DNA of 64,000 nucleotides. Origin: an uncultured Bacteroidia bacterium (lineage in GTDB: Bacteria > Bacteroidota > Bacteroidia > Bacteroidales > UBA932). The first letter of the stretch is position 1, and every line of letters starts with the position of its first letter. Both the position numbers and the translations under genes were made by a program. Shown one piece after another: positions 16,920-26,383 of the stretch. The stretch lies in NCBI GenBank assembly GCA_902762435.1, contig CACWOH010000005.1, positions 51,873-115,872 on the forward strand, in the 5' to 3' direction. The notes beneath the pieces are model-generated. The model worked only from the letters and a program-made list of their open reading frames with translations. It did no database searches and was not told where the DNA came from.

Positions 16920-18488
16920 ATGAAGAAACAGATTCTGCTGCTCTTTCCCGTCTTGCTGTTGTGCCTTGGCGCCTGCAACAAACAGGCGATTGCCGACTTG
17001 CAGGCCCGGTTGGATGCGCTTGAGAAGACCACGCTGGTCTCCATCAACGCCCAGATCGCTTCCGTCCGGAATGCGGTCGGTTCCCTGGAGACAGCCCAGA
17101 CGCAGCTTCGCGAATACATCGTTGCGCTGGAGGCGCAAGGGGATTCGTTTTCCGATATCATCGAGTCCTTGCAGGAGAAGGAGGCACGGTTCTCCCGAGA
17201 CCTGAAGGCCCTGCAGGAGCTGGTCCGCCAGAATGCTGCCGATGCCCGAAAGTGGATGGAACAGGCCGACATCACCCTGGCGAAGGTGGCCGCCCTGGAA
17301 GCGCAGCTGAACACGTTGCAGGCGTACCTGGACTCCGTCGAGTCCCGCCTGGGCGGTCTGGAAAGCCGGACGAAGGCGCTGGAAACCGCTCTAGGGAAAT
17401 CCCGCTCCGAGATGCAGGAAATCCGGGCCTCCCTCGAGGCGATGCAGGAGGATATGGAGAGTATCCGCGAGCAGATGGACGCCCTGGTGAACGCCGTCCA
17501 GTCCGTCGTGGTGGTGCCGGACGACCGGGACGGTTCCGTGGGCTTCTCCACCGCGCCGTCCAACCGCGTCTTTTTCGAGATCCAGCCGCTCTCCGCTGCC
17601 GGCTTGCTGGCGAAACTGGGTGCGTCCGCCGTTTCCTTGAATGCCGTGGAGACGGACTCCGGCAGCAAGGAAAGCTTCAGCCTGCCCGTGTCCGCCACGG
17701 AATTTGACGGCCGCTATTTCATCGTGACCGCCAGCGGCAGCCGGCTGCCGAACACCTTCTCGCTGGAAAAACTGCACCTGAGCGCGCGGCTGCTCATTTC
17801 CGACGGCGCCGTCACCCGGTCTTCCGAATACTTCCCCCTGTCGTACCGGATGGACTTTTCCGATGATGCCTACACTTATGTGGCGGAGCCCGTGGATCTT
17901 GGCCTCAGCGTAAAATGGTCTGCGTTCAACCTGGGCGCCGACTCTCCGGAGGGATACGGCGCCATCTATGCCTGGGGTGAGACCTTGATGAAATCCGTTT
18001 ACCGGTGGGAGAGCTACAAGTGGTGCGAAGGCGTCGAAAACACCTTGAACAAGTACTGCACGGAGGCGCAGTACGGCACTCCGGACGGAAAGACCACCCT
18101 GGAGCCGGAGGACGACGTGGCTCACGTGAAACTGGGCAGCGACTGGCGCATGCCCACGCGGGCTGAGATGGAAGAGCTGATGAACCTCTGCAAGTGGACC
18201 TGGACGGCGGATTATGAGAATACCGGTGTGACGGGATTCGTCGTCAGCAGCCTGGTTGAGGGGTTTGAAGATGCATCTATCTTCCTGCCGACTGCCGGAT
18301 ACTGCGGCAATGTCGGACCACAATATGCCGGAACGAACGGAAGTTACTGGACTTCGGACCTCTATAACCCGGTGAATCCTGTTTTCGTCTATTGTCTCGG
18401 GTTTGACTTCCTGGGCCCGGTAGAGGGGAGCGGCTACCGTTTCCATGGACGCTCCGTGCGTCCGGTCCTGGCGCAGAAGCAACCTTGA
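16920..18488 (+). CDS. coiled-coil lipoprotein with FISUMP-like C-terminal domain
   Basis: About 522 residues. A lipoprotein signal ends in the lipobox LGAC at residues 16-19, so the protein is membrane-anchored. Residues 25-200 form a long coiled coil of heptads rich in Leu, Glu and Lys. A beta-rich linker follows, then a domain (from about 325) with VDLGLSVKWSAFNLGA, YAWGE, GSDWRMPTRAEMEEL, and the terminal HGRSVRPVL typical of Fibrobacter-succinogenes-major-paralogous-like surface domains common in gut Bacteroidota. The role is probably surface display or binding. I chose the ATG at 16920; a GTG one codon upstream is also possible. It ends just before a terminator shared with the convergent gene. 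Confidence 0.85.
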   Translation: MKKQILLLFPVLLLCLGACNKQAIADLQARLDALEKTTLVSINAQIASVRNAVGSLETAQTQLREYIVALEAQGDSFSDIIESLQEKEARFSRDLKALQELVRQNAADARKWMEQADITLAKVAALEAQLNTLQAYLDSVESRLGGLESRTKALETALGKSRSEMQEIRASLEAMQEDMESIREQMDALVNAVQSVVVVPDDRDGSVGFSTAPSNRVFFEIQPLSAAGLLAKLGASAVSLNAVETDSGSKESFSLPVSATEFDGRYFIVTASGSRLPNTFSLEKLHLSARLLISDGAVTRSSEYFPLSYRMDFSDDAYTYVAEPVDLGLSVKWSAFNLGADSPEGYGAIYAWGETLMKSVYRWESYKWCEGVENTLNKYCTEAQYGTPDGKTTLEPEDDVAHVKLGSDWRMPTRAEMEELMNLCKWTWTADYENTGVTGFVVSSLVEGFEDASIFLPTAGYCGNVGPQYAGTNGSYWTSDLYNPVNPVFVYCLGFDFLGPVEGSGYRFHGRSVRPVLAQKQP

Positions 18489-18508
18489 CGCTGCCAGTGG
18501 CTGAAAAA

Positions 18509-18540
18509 AACGCCCGGGAGGACAAAGCCTTCCGGGCGTT
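18509..18540. terminator. bidirectional intrinsic terminator
   Basis: A 13-bp GC-rich stem (18509-18521 with 18528-18540, one G-T wobble) with a 6-nt loop has A-rich sequence on its left and TTCTT on its right. It lies between the converging lipoprotein and zinc-peptidase genes and can serve both. Confidence 0.85.
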
Positions 18541-18557
18541 CTTCGTAATGGATTAAC

Positions 18558-19424
18558 TTACAGTTGGTTGTAGCGCGGGGAGAAGGTGTCGCCCTGGGCG
18601 GGATTGCCGGTGTTGAAACCCTTCATCAGCCAGCGGGAACGCTGCTCGGAAGTGCCGTGGTTGAAGGTCTCGGGCTGGGCGTAGCCACGTGCCTTCTTCT
18701 GCAGGTAGTCGTCACCGATCTTGGATGCCACCGCCATCCCTTCTTCGATGTCGCCGGGCTCCAGGGAGTGGTACATCCTGTTGTCGTGGTGGGCCCAGAC
18801 GCCGGCGTAGAAGTCGGCCTGGAGCTCGAGCCGCACGCTGATCTGGTTGCTCTCCGCCTGGCTCACGCGCGACATCTGCTGGTGGGCCTGCTGGAGGGTG
18901 CCCAGCAGGTACTGCACGTGGTGTCCGACCTCGTGGGCGATGACGTAGGCATAGGCGAAGTCGCCGTCCGCGCCGATCTGCTGCTTCATCGTGGAGAAGA
19001 AAGACAGGTCGATGTAGACCGTCTGGTCCGCGCTGTTGTAGAACGGGCCCATCTGGGCGGAGGCGGTGCCGCTGGCCGTCTGCACGTAGTCATTGTAGAG
19101 TACGAGCTTCGGGGGGACGTAAGTGCGGCCGTTCTGGGCGAAAATCTGCGTCCAGACGTCCTCGGTGCCCGCGAGGATCTGCTTGGAGAACACGGCGAGC
19201 TCTTCTTCTTCGGCGGTCGGGGTGCGGCCGCTGCCGCTGACGATCTCCGTGCCTCCCATCTGGGTGGCCACGTCGATGACGTCTCCGATGTTACCGCCCA
19301 TCAGGAGCGTGATGAGACCATAGATGAGGAGGCCTCCGAGGCCGATTCCGCCGGCTACCTTGCCTGCGGACATACCACGCCGGTCGTCGACGTTGGTACT
19401 TTGTCTTCTTCCTTCAAGTTGCAT
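18558..19424 (-). CDS. YpfJ-type neutral zinc metallopeptidase
   Basis: A 288-residue protein of the putative neutral zinc metallopeptidase family (PF04228, E. coli YpfJ). A short basic N-terminus with RRQSTNVDDRRG precedes one membrane span (about residues 25-50). The HEXXH-type zinc site is HEVGHH (AYVIAHEVGHHVQYLLG), with a downstream ELQADFYAGVWAHH motif that supplies the third ligand. Length and motif order match the family. The substrate is unknown. The start lies 12 nt after the stop of the esterase gene, so the two form an operon read from the 20.35-kb promoter. Confidence 0.92.
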   Translation of the reverse strand: MQLEGRRQSTNVDDRRGMSAGKVAGGIGLGGLLIYGLITLLMGGNIGDVIDVATQMGGTEIVSGSGRTPTAEEEELAVFSKQILAGTEDVWTQIFAQNGRTYVPPKLVLYNDYVQTASGTASAQMGPFYNSADQTVYIDLSFFSTMKQQIGADGDFAYAYVIAHEVGHHVQYLLGTLQQAHQQMSRVSQAESNQISVRLELQADFYAGVWAHHDNRMYHSLEPGDIEEGMAVASKIGDDYLQKKARGYAQPETFNHGTSEQRSRWLMKGFNTGNPAQGDTFSPRYNQL

Positions 19425-19436
19425 ATTGTCAAGGTT

Positions 19437-20336
<900 letters not shown>

Positions 20337-20348
20337 TTATCAATCATG

Positions 20349-20356
20349 CAAATATA
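20349..20356 (-). promoter_or_regulatory. -7 box (TATATTTG) for the esterase-peptidase operon
   Basis: Perfect TAnnTTTG match on the minus strand, 27 nt before the esterase ATG. It is divergent from the cyuA box 22 nt away. Confidence 0.7.
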
Positions 20357-20378
20357 CATTTTTCCGCATAAAAATCAG

Positions 20379-20386
20379 TATATTTG
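20379..20386 (+). promoter_or_regulatory. -7 box (TATATTTG) for the cysteine desulfidase gene
   Basis: Perfect TAnnTTTG match ending only 5 nt before the ATG at 20392, so the transcript probably starts at or next to the start codon. Confidence 0.72.
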
Positions 20387-20391
20387 TGCAT

Positions 20392-21672
20392 ATGGAAAAC
20401 GAGCAGATCATCGCCCTCATCAAGCGGGAGGTCGTTCCCGCGATCGGATGCACCGAGCCTGCCGCCGTGGCCCTGTGCACCGCCTACGCCACCGAAGCGC
20501 TCGGGGAGCGCCCGGAACGCATTGAAGTGGAACTCAGCGGAAACATGCTCAAGAACGCGATGGGCGTGGGCATTCCCGGCACGGGAATGACCGGCCTGCC
20601 CGTCGCCGTGGCCCTGGGCGCGCTGATCGGCAAGAGCGACTATCAGCTGGAGGTGCTCAGGGATGTGTGCCCGAAGGCCGTCGCCGAAGCCCGGGCGTAC
20701 CTCGCGGAAAACAGGATAACCATCGGCCTGACGAAGGACAGCGACGAAACCCTTTACATCGAAATCCGCTGCAAGGCGGGGGAGCGGGCCTCCCGTTCCG
20801 TGATCGCCCGGGACCACACGCGCCTGGTGTACCTGGAAGGCCCCTGCACCCCCACGGTGGACCGTCGCTCGGAGCTTGGCCGTCGGGAAGAAGAAGCGGC
20901 GGAGAATGACCTTACCCTGCGCCGGGTGTTCGAATTCGCGACCACCGCACCGCTGGAAGACATCGAGTTCATCAATGAGTCCCGCCGGCTCAACGAAGCT
21001 GCCGCGGAAGAGGCCCTGAAAGGGAATTACGGCCACGAACTGGGCAAGACGCTCTCCCGTCCGCTGGGCAAGGGCATCATGGGCGACAGCATCTTCAGTC
21101 ACATCATCAGCGCCACTTCCTGCGCGTGCGATGCGAGGATGGCCGGCGCGATGATTCCCGTGATGAGCAATTCCGGCAGCGGCAACCAGGGCATCGCCGC
21201 CACGCTGCCCGTGGTGGTGTTCGCCCGCGAGAACCACAATACGGACGAGGAACTCACGCGGGCGCTGGTCCTGAGCCACCTTACGGCCATCTACATCAAG
21301 CAGAGCCTGGGCAAGCTGAGCTGCCTGTGCGGCTGCGTGGTGGCCTCCACCGGCAGCAGTTGCGGGATGACCTGGCTGATGGGCGGCGGCTACGAACAGG
21401 TGGCCTACAGCGTCAAGAACATGATTGCGAACCTGGCCGGGATGGTGTGTGACGGCGCCAAACCCAGTTGCGCGCTGAAGGTGAGCAGCGGCGTGTCAAC
21501 GGCCGTGCTGAGCGCGATGCTCGCCGTGCAGAACCACAGCGTGAGCAGCTATGAGGGCCTGATCGAGGACGACGTGGACCGCTGCATCCACAACCTGACG
21601 CGCCTGGGCTCCGTGGGTATGCAGGAAACCGACAAGATGGTGCTCGACATCATGACGCACAAAAAATCGTAG
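20392..21672 (+). CDS. cyuA: L-cysteine desulfidase family protein (UPF0597/CyuA)
   Basis: A 426-residue protein of the UPF0597 (YhaM/CyuA) family, which breaks L-cysteine into pyruvate, ammonia and sulfide using an iron-sulfur cluster. The N-terminal signature PAIGCTEPAAVALCTAYA and the GIPGTGMTGLPVAVALGAL motif are clear. Conserved cysteines occur in SATSCACDARM and KLSCLCGCVVASTGSSCGM, likely cluster ligands, and the C-terminal CDGAKPSCALKVSSG is typical. Reading upstream of 20392 would add a non-homologous stretch that includes the promoter, so the ATG right after the TATATTTG box was chosen. It is a single-gene unit followed by tRNA-Thr. Confidence 0.9.
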   Translation: MENEQIIALIKREVVPAIGCTEPAAVALCTAYATEALGERPERIEVELSGNMLKNAMGVGIPGTGMTGLPVAVALGALIGKSDYQLEVLRDVCPKAVAEARAYLAENRITIGLTKDSDETLYIEIRCKAGERASRSVIARDHTRLVYLEGPCTPTVDRRSELGRREEEAAENDLTLRRVFEFATTAPLEDIEFINESRRLNEAAAEEALKGNYGHELGKTLSRPLGKGIMGDSIFSHIISATSCACDARMAGAMIPVMSNSGSGNQGIAATLPVVVFARENHNTDEELTRALVLSHLTAIYIKQSLGKLSCLCGCVVASTGSSCGMTWLMGGGYEQVAYSVKNMIANLAGMVCDGAKPSCALKVSSGVSTAVLSAMLAVQNHSVSSYEGLIEDDVDRCIHNLTRLGSVGMQETDKMVLDIMTHKKS

Positions 21673-21691
21673 GTATTTTCAAAATTATTGC

Positions 21692-21699
21692 TACCTTTG
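21692..21699 (+). promoter_or_regulatory. -7 box (TACCTTTG) for tRNA-Thr
   Basis: TAnnTTTG match ending 10 nt before the tRNA's first base, preceded by TTATTG-rich sequence. Confidence 0.7.
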
Positions 21700-21709
21700 C
21701 AATCCCATT

Positions 21710-21782
21710 GCCACTTTAGCTCAGTCGGTAGAGCAGCGCATTCGTAACGCGCAGGTCAACAGTTCAAGTCTGTTAAGTGGCT
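21710..21782 (+). tRNA. tRNA-Thr (anticodon CGT)
   Basis: A 73-nt cloverleaf: acceptor GCCACTT/AAGTGGC, D arm GCTC/GAGC, anticodon loop TTCGTAA, T arm AACAG-TTCAAGT-CTGTT. CCA is not encoded. The base pair next to the anticodon loop is an A-C mismatch (21740 with 21748). Confidence 0.95.
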
Positions 21783-21784
21783 CG

Positions 21785-21818
21785 AAAAAAGGCTTGGCGA
21801 TTTCGCCAAGCCTTTTTT
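21785..21818 (+). terminator. intrinsic terminator after tRNA-Thr
   Basis: A 15-bp inverted repeat with a 4-nt loop (AAGGCTTGGCG-type stem) flanked by A6 and T6. It also faces the convergent exonuclease gene and may stop both. Confidence 0.88.
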
Positions 21819-21827
21819 CGTACCGTA

Positions 21828-22688
21828 TCAGAATAATCTTCCGTTCCATTTAGCGGCCAGCCGCTCCCGCTTGAACTGCTCTTCGAGCTTGGCGAACTGC
21901 GCCTTCGTGTCCAGGGTGAAACTGCCTTGCTGGATCCAGGCGTAATAGGACGGGTCGGTCTCGAACACCTTGCGGGCGGTCTTGCCCTTGTGCTTGCCGA
22001 AATTGATCACGATCTCGCCGCTGTCGTCCAGGATGAGGTGGCCGGAGAAGTCCACGTATTTCTTGCCCACGAAGGCGGAGAGCGACTTGACGTCGTTCTT
22101 GAGCACCTGCTCGCGGTATTTGTCGGGCTCCTGGTAACGGTCCAGCTGGGCCTGGAGCACACGGTAGGTGGCGAGGGTGTCGGCTTCGGCGCTGTGTGCG
22201 TTCTCGAAGTCCTCGCCGCCGCAGTAGAAGCGGTAGGCGGCGCGCAGGTTGCGCGGCTCCATCGCGTGGTAGATGTTCTGCACGTCCACCATCAGGGGCG
22301 CATGCAGGTCCACGCCGAGGTCCTTGCCGGCCAGCTTGACGCGCTCGAACTCCTCGGCCAGCATCGGCAGGTCGAACTTGGCGGAGTTGAAGCCCGCCAG
22401 GTCGCTGTCCCGCAGCCAGTCCGCCACTTCGTCCGCCACCTCGTAGAAGGTGGGGCAGCCGGTGAGCATGTCGTCGGTGATGCCGTTGACCTTGGTGGCG
22501 TCCGGATTCATCGGGCGCTGGCGGCGGAGCTCATAGTCCCAGGGCTTGACGCGCCAGGTCTTGATACGCTCCTCCCCGCCGGGGAAGACCTTCACGAAAC
22601 TCAGTTCGACGATGGAATCGGCCGGAATGTTGAGGCCGGTGCTCTCGATGTCGAAGAAGAGCAGCGGCCGGGTCAGGTTGAGCTGCAT
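21828..22688 (-). CDS. DEDD-type 3'-5' exonuclease
   Basis: A 286-residue exonuclease of the DnaQ-like RNase T superfamily. Exo I is FFDIESTG (D12, E14), Exo II GFNSAKFDLPML, Exo III NAHSAEADTLAT with the catalytic His and Asp of the DEDDh class. A C-terminal extension (about 195-286) carries INFGKHKGK, a motif found in several Bacteroidota exonucleases. Likely roles are 3' end trimming of DNA or RNA or proofreading. It lies 4 nt downstream of dnaN on the same strand, so it is probably made with the sliding clamp, supporting a DNA replication or repair role. Confidence 0.9.
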   Translation of the reverse strand: MQLNLTRPLLFFDIESTGLNIPADSIVELSFVKVFPGGEERIKTWRVKPWDYELRRQRPMNPDATKVNGITDDMLTGCPTFYEVADEVADWLRDSDLAGFNSAKFDLPMLAEEFERVKLAGKDLGVDLHAPLMVDVQNIYHAMEPRNLRAAYRFYCGGEDFENAHSAEADTLATYRVLQAQLDRYQEPDKYREQVLKNDVKSLSAFVGKKYVDFSGHLILDDSGEIVINFGKHKGKTARKVFETDPSYYAWIQQGSFTLDTKAQFAKLEEQFKRERLAAKWNGRLF

Positions 22689-22692
22689 AGGC

Positions 22693-23814
22693 CTAGGAAA
22701 CCATGATCGGCATCAGGATGCCGCAGATCTTGCCGCTTTCGTCCTCTTCCTCGGACGGGACGATGAGGGCGGCGCGGCGCGCGTCCGCGAACTTCATCAC
22801 CACGGTGCCGCAGGTCATGTTGCCGAGGATCTCGATCAGGAAGGAGGACTTGAAGCCGATGCCGAGTTCGTCGCCGTTGTAGTCGCACGGGAGCTTCTCG
22901 TAGGCGGCGAGGGCGAAGCCCAGGTCCTGGGCCGTGATCTCGATCTGGCCGGCCTTGAGGTCGAACTTGATGTGGTTGGAGGCCTTGTTGGCGCACACCG
23001 CCACGCGGCGGACGGTGTTCAGCAGCTGGGCGCGGTCGATGCGGAGGATGTTGGCGTTGTTCTGCGGGATGACCTTGCGGTACTCCGGGAACTTGCCGAC
23101 GATCAGGCGGCAGACCATCATCGTCTCGCCGAGGGTGAATACGACGGTGGAGGAGTCGAAGGCGATGCCCACGTTCTCGTCGTCCTTGTCGATGATGGAC
23201 TTGAGCACGCCGGCCGGTTTCTTGTGCAGGATGAAGGAGGACTTCTCCGTGCACTGGAAATCGCGGGTGGTATAGCAGATGAGCTTGTGCGAGTCGGATG
23301 CGACAAGCGTGGTGCTCTCCGGTTCCATGTCGAAGAAGATGCCGTTCATGGCCGGGCGCATCTCGTCGTCCGCCGTGGCGTAGATGGTGCTGGCGATGCC
23401 CTCCGCGAGCACGCTGGCCGGGACGGTGGCGTTCAGGGCGCTGTCGCCCGCGCCCTTGATCTCCGGATAGTCGGCGGCGGGGAAATAGGGCAGGGAGGAG
23501 TTGCCGTTGCTCCAGATGCACTCGAAGGAGCCTTCTCCGGCGGTCTTGACCGTGATCGGCTGGTCGGGCAGGGCCTTCAGCAGGTCGATCATCTGGCGGG
23601 CCGGAACGGCGATGCTGCCGTCTTCGGAGGAGCTGTCCACGGCGATCCGGGTGCGGAGCGTGAGTTCCTGGTCGGAGGCGGTGATCTCCAACTGTCCGTC
23701 CTTGAGGACGAAGAGGAAGTTTTCCAGAATCGGGAGGGCGGTTTTGGCGGGAATGGCCTTGGAGACATCGAGGATGCCCTTGAGCAGTCCGGCGCTAGAA
23801 ACGTTGAAATCCAT
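22693..23814 (-). CDS. dnaN: DNA polymerase III sliding clamp (beta subunit)
   Basis: A 373-residue beta clamp, normal family length, with three repeated clamp domains: MDFNVSSAGLLKGILDVSKAI start, LPILENFLF, the PAMNGIFFDMEPESTTLVASDSHKL second domain and the typical C-terminal end KICGILMPIMVS. The ring tethers polymerases to DNA. I chose the ATG that begins MDFNVSS; an upstream GTG/ATG would extend into the promoter leader. Two clamp-binding motifs (QMSLF, QLDLF) occur in the Y-family polymerases encoded near 61 kb. The exonuclease gene follows in the same operon. Confidence 0.96.
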   Translation of the reverse strand: MDFNVSSAGLLKGILDVSKAIPAKTALPILENFLFVLKDGQLEITASDQELTLRTRIAVDSSSEDGSIAVPARQMIDLLKALPDQPITVKTAGEGSFECIWSNGNSSLPYFPAADYPEIKGAGDSALNATVPASVLAEGIASTIYATADDEMRPAMNGIFFDMEPESTTLVASDSHKLICYTTRDFQCTEKSSFILHKKPAGVLKSIIDKDDENVGIAFDSSTVVFTLGETMMVCRLIVGKFPEYRKVIPQNNANILRIDRAQLLNTVRRVAVCANKASNHIKFDLKAGQIEITAQDLGFALAAYEKLPCDYNGDELGIGFKSSFLIEILGNMTCGTVVMKFADARRAALIVPSEEEDESGKICGILMPIMVS

Positions 23815-23850
23815 ATCAGTCTTTTTAATAGTTACATATAATGCTTCTCG

Positions 23851-23858
23851 CAAAAATA
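23851..23858 (-). promoter_or_regulatory. -7 box (TATTTTTG) for dnaN
   Basis: TAnnTTTG match on the minus strand, leaving a leader of roughly 30 nt before the dnaN ATG. Confidence 0.6.
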
Positions 23859-23932
23859 CGAATTAATTCTTGGATTTTGGCATGTATTTTGACCTTTTTC
23901 AGTCCCGGACAATAATTTTAAAAAACATCGAT

Positions 23933-25363
23933 ATGAAAAAAGGTTTTCTCATCGTCCTGGCATCCGTGCTCCTGAGCGGATTGACCGCTTACGCGATCGT
24001 CAAGACCGCTGCTCCGGCTCCCGCCGGCGAGCAGCAGGGCGTCACTTATTCATCCGACGGACAGGCAGTCCGTACTGTCAATTTGTCACTCTCCGATTAT
24101 CCGGACTTCACCTATGCCGCGGAGACCGCGGTGAACGCCGTCGTTTACGTCAAGGTGACCATCCAGGCCCGGCAGCAACAGCAGCAATACATCGACCCGT
24201 TCTTCCGGTTCTTCTTCGGTGACGAAGGGTACGGCGGAGGCAACCGCGAACGCCAGGGCAGCGGTTCCGGTGTGATCATCCGCCCCGACGGCTACATCGT
24301 GACGAACAACCACGTGGTCTCCGGCGCCACCAAGATCGAAGTGACACTCAACAACAACAAGACCTACGAGGCCACCGTGATCGGCACCGACCCGGCCACC
24401 GACGTCGCCCTGATCAAGATCGACGAGACCGGCCTGCAGACCGTCCAGTTCGCCGACTCCGACAAGCTCCGCCTGGGCGAGTGGGTGCTGGCCATCGGCA
24501 GCCCGCTGGGCGAGGAGCTCCGCTCCACCATCACCGCCGGCATCGTGAGCGCCAAGGGCCGCTCTATGCCGAACTACGACGGTGAGTTCAAGATCGAGTC
24601 CTTCATCCAGACCGATGCGGCCGTCAACCCGGGCAACTCCGGCGGCGCCCTGGTCAACAAGGAGGGCGAGCTGGTGGGCATCAACACCGCCATCGTCTCC
24701 ACGACCGGCTCCTATACCGGCTATTCCTTCGCGGTTCCGTCCAACATCGTCAAGAAGATCGTCTCCGACCTGATCGACTTCGGCTCCGTCAAGCGCGCGA
24801 TGCTCGGCATCACCGGCGGCACCCTCACCGAGGACCTGGCCAAGAAGCTGAAGGTCTCCACCCCCGAGGGCGTGTACGTGAGCGAGGTGGTCAAGGGCGG
24901 TGCGGCCGACAAGGCCGGCATCAAGTCCGAAGACGTGATCCTGGCCATCGACGGCACCCGCATCGCCTCGATGCCCGAGCTCCAGGCCAAGGTCAACAGC
25001 TACCATCCGGGCGACCGGGCCACGGTCCGCGTCTTCCGGGGCGGCAATACCCAGGACCTGTCGGTCGAGTTCACCGACGGCACCGTGGCGAACGGCACGG
25101 TGGGCAGCGACGGTACCGTGAGCTTCTACGGCGCGCAGCTGCGTGCGGCCAGGGACGGCGTGGAGATCGTCTCCGCCGGCAACGGCGCACTGGCCCGCGC
25201 AGGCGGCCAGGACGGCTTCATCATCCGCTTCGTCAACGACCAGAAGGTCTCCAAGCCGCAGGATGTGATCGACATCGCGAAGCGGAGCCGCCGCTCCATC
25301 TTCATCGAAGGCGTGGACGCCAGCGGTCGACCGGGCTACTTCGGCTTCGGCAAAGAAGACTGA
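23933..25363 (+). CDS. Deg/HtrA-family periplasmic serine protease
   Basis: About 476 residues. An N-terminal hydrophobic segment (KKGFLIVLASVLLSGLTAYA) exports or anchors it in the periplasm. The trypsin-like domain has the full triad: H127 in NNHVVSG, D157 in TDVALIKID and S236 in NPGNSGGAL. A Gln-rich loop (QARQQQQQY) sits before the domain. One clear PDZ domain (about 280-380, AMLGITGG through VEF) is followed by a weaker second one. It degrades or refolds damaged envelope proteins. The ATG at 23933 was chosen because the next upstream start would put non-conserved residues ahead of the signal sequence. It is a monocistronic unit before the rpoD terminator. Confidence 0.93.
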   Translation: MKKGFLIVLASVLLSGLTAYAIVKTAAPAPAGEQQGVTYSSDGQAVRTVNLSLSDYPDFTYAAETAVNAVVYVKVTIQARQQQQQYIDPFFRFFFGDEGYGGGNRERQGSGSGVIIRPDGYIVTNNHVVSGATKIEVTLNNNKTYEATVIGTDPATDVALIKIDETGLQTVQFADSDKLRLGEWVLAIGSPLGEELRSTITAGIVSAKGRSMPNYDGEFKIESFIQTDAAVNPGNSGGALVNKEGELVGINTAIVSTTGSYTGYSFAVPSNIVKKIVSDLIDFGSVKRAMLGITGGTLTEDLAKKLKVSTPEGVYVSEVVKGGAADKAGIKSEDVILAIDGTRIASMPELQAKVNSYHPGDRATVRVFRGGNTQDLSVEFTDGTVANGTVGSDGTVSFYGAQLRAARDGVEIVSAGNGALARAGGQDGFIIRFVNDQKVSKPQDVIDIAKRSRRSIFIEGVDASGRPGYFGFGKED

Positions 25364-25395
25364 TGCATCCGTTTGTCATCCTTGGCCATCCTGCC

Positions 25396-25423
25396 TGTCA
25401 TTCTGAGCGAAGCGAAGAATCTC
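25396..25423. repeat. dispersed intergenic repeat containing GAGCGAAGCGAAG
   Basis: A 28-bp stretch with a core TTCTGAGCGAAGCGAAGAA that is nearly self-complementary. I recall closely similar motifs as dispersed intergenic repeats in many bacterial genomes. The same GAGCGAAGCG core recurs at 28814-28823 inside ygiQ and at 53284-53293, and in reverse near 44746. It lies between the Deg protease and rpoD. Confidence 0.55.
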
Positions 25424-25444
25424 TGTTAAAAAACTGACTGAAAA

Positions 25445-25480
25445 AATCCCGCGCGAGTGTGAAACTTACGCGGGATTGTT
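25445..25480 (+). terminator. intrinsic terminator upstream of rpoD
   Basis: AATCCCGCG (25445-25453) pairs with CGCGGGATT (25469-25477), preceded by A6 and followed by GTTT. It probably ends the Deg protease transcript. Confidence 0.72.
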
Positions 25481-25522
25481 TCGTATATCAATATGCCGGA
25501 AAGTATATTGTTATCCAGACAT

Positions 25523-26383
25523 ATGAGACAACTAAAGATCACGAAATCCATCACCAACCGCGAAAGCGCGTCCCTGGACAAGTATCTCCAGGAGATCGGC
25601 CGCGAGGAGTTGGTGTCCCCGGAAGAGGAAGTCGAGCTCGCCCAGCGCATCCGCAAGGGCGACCAGGAGGCGCTCGAGAAGCTGACCCGCGCCAACCTGC
25701 GCTTCGTCGTGTCCGTGGCCAAGCAATACCAGAACCAGGGCCTCAGCCTGCCCGACCTGATCAACGAGGGCAACCTCGGCCTGATCAAGGCCGCCGAGAA
25801 ATTCGACGAGACCCGCGGCTTCAAATTCATTTCCTACGCCGTGTGGTGGATCCGCCAGTCCATCCTGCAGGCCCTCGCCGAGCAGAGCCGCATCGTGCGC
25901 CTGCCGCTCAACCAGGTGGGCTCCCTGAACAAGATCAACAAGGCCCTCGGCAAGTTCGAGCAGGAGAACGAGCGCCAGCCGTCCACCGACGAACTGGCCG
26001 AGATGATAGACATCCCCAAGGACAAGATCGCCGACACCCTGCGCGTCTCCGGCCGCCACGTCAGTGTGGACGCCCCCTTCGTGGAGGGCGAGGACAACAG
26101 CCTGCTGGACGTGCTGCCCAACGACGATTCCCCGAGCGCCGACCGCGGCCTGACCAACGAATCCCTCAGCACCGAGATCGAGCGTGCGCTGCAGATCCTC
26201 ACTCCGCGCGAGCGCGAGATCATCAAGAGTTTCTTCGGCATCGGCTGCCAGGAGATGACGCTCGAGGAGATCGGCGAGCGGCTCGACCTCACGCGTGAGC
26301 GCGTCCGCCAGATCAAGGAGAAAGCCATCCGCAAGCTCAAGAAGCCTTCCGCCAGCAAACTCCTCAAGACGTACCTCGGCTGA
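25523..26383 (+). CDS. rpoD: primary sigma factor RpoD
   Basis: A 286-residue sigma-70 of the short Bacteroidota type, which lacks the long region 1.1 of E. coli RpoD. The start [20 protein letters not shown] is the conserved family N-terminus and decides the ATG at 25523. Region 2 shows [20 protein letters not shown] and [19 protein letters not shown]; region 3 [16 protein letters not shown]; region 4 [15 protein letters not shown] and the helix-turn-helix [18 protein letters not shown]. This subunit recognises the TAnnTTTG/-33 TTG promoters seen through this window. The stop overlaps the argS start by 1 nt. Confidence 0.97.
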   Translation: MRQLKITKSITNRESASLDKYLQEIGREELVSPEEEVELAQRIRKGDQEALEKLTRANLRFVVSVAKQYQNQGLSLPDLINEGNLGLIKAAEKFDETRGFKFISYAVWWIRQSILQALAEQSRIVRLPLNQVGSLNKINKALGKFEQENERQPSTDELAEMIDIPKDKIADTLRVSGRHVSVDAPFVEGEDNSLLDVLPNDDSPSADRGLTNESLSTEIERALQILTPREREIIKSFFGIGCQEMTLEEIGERLDLTRERVRQIKEKAIRKLKKPSASKLLKTYLG

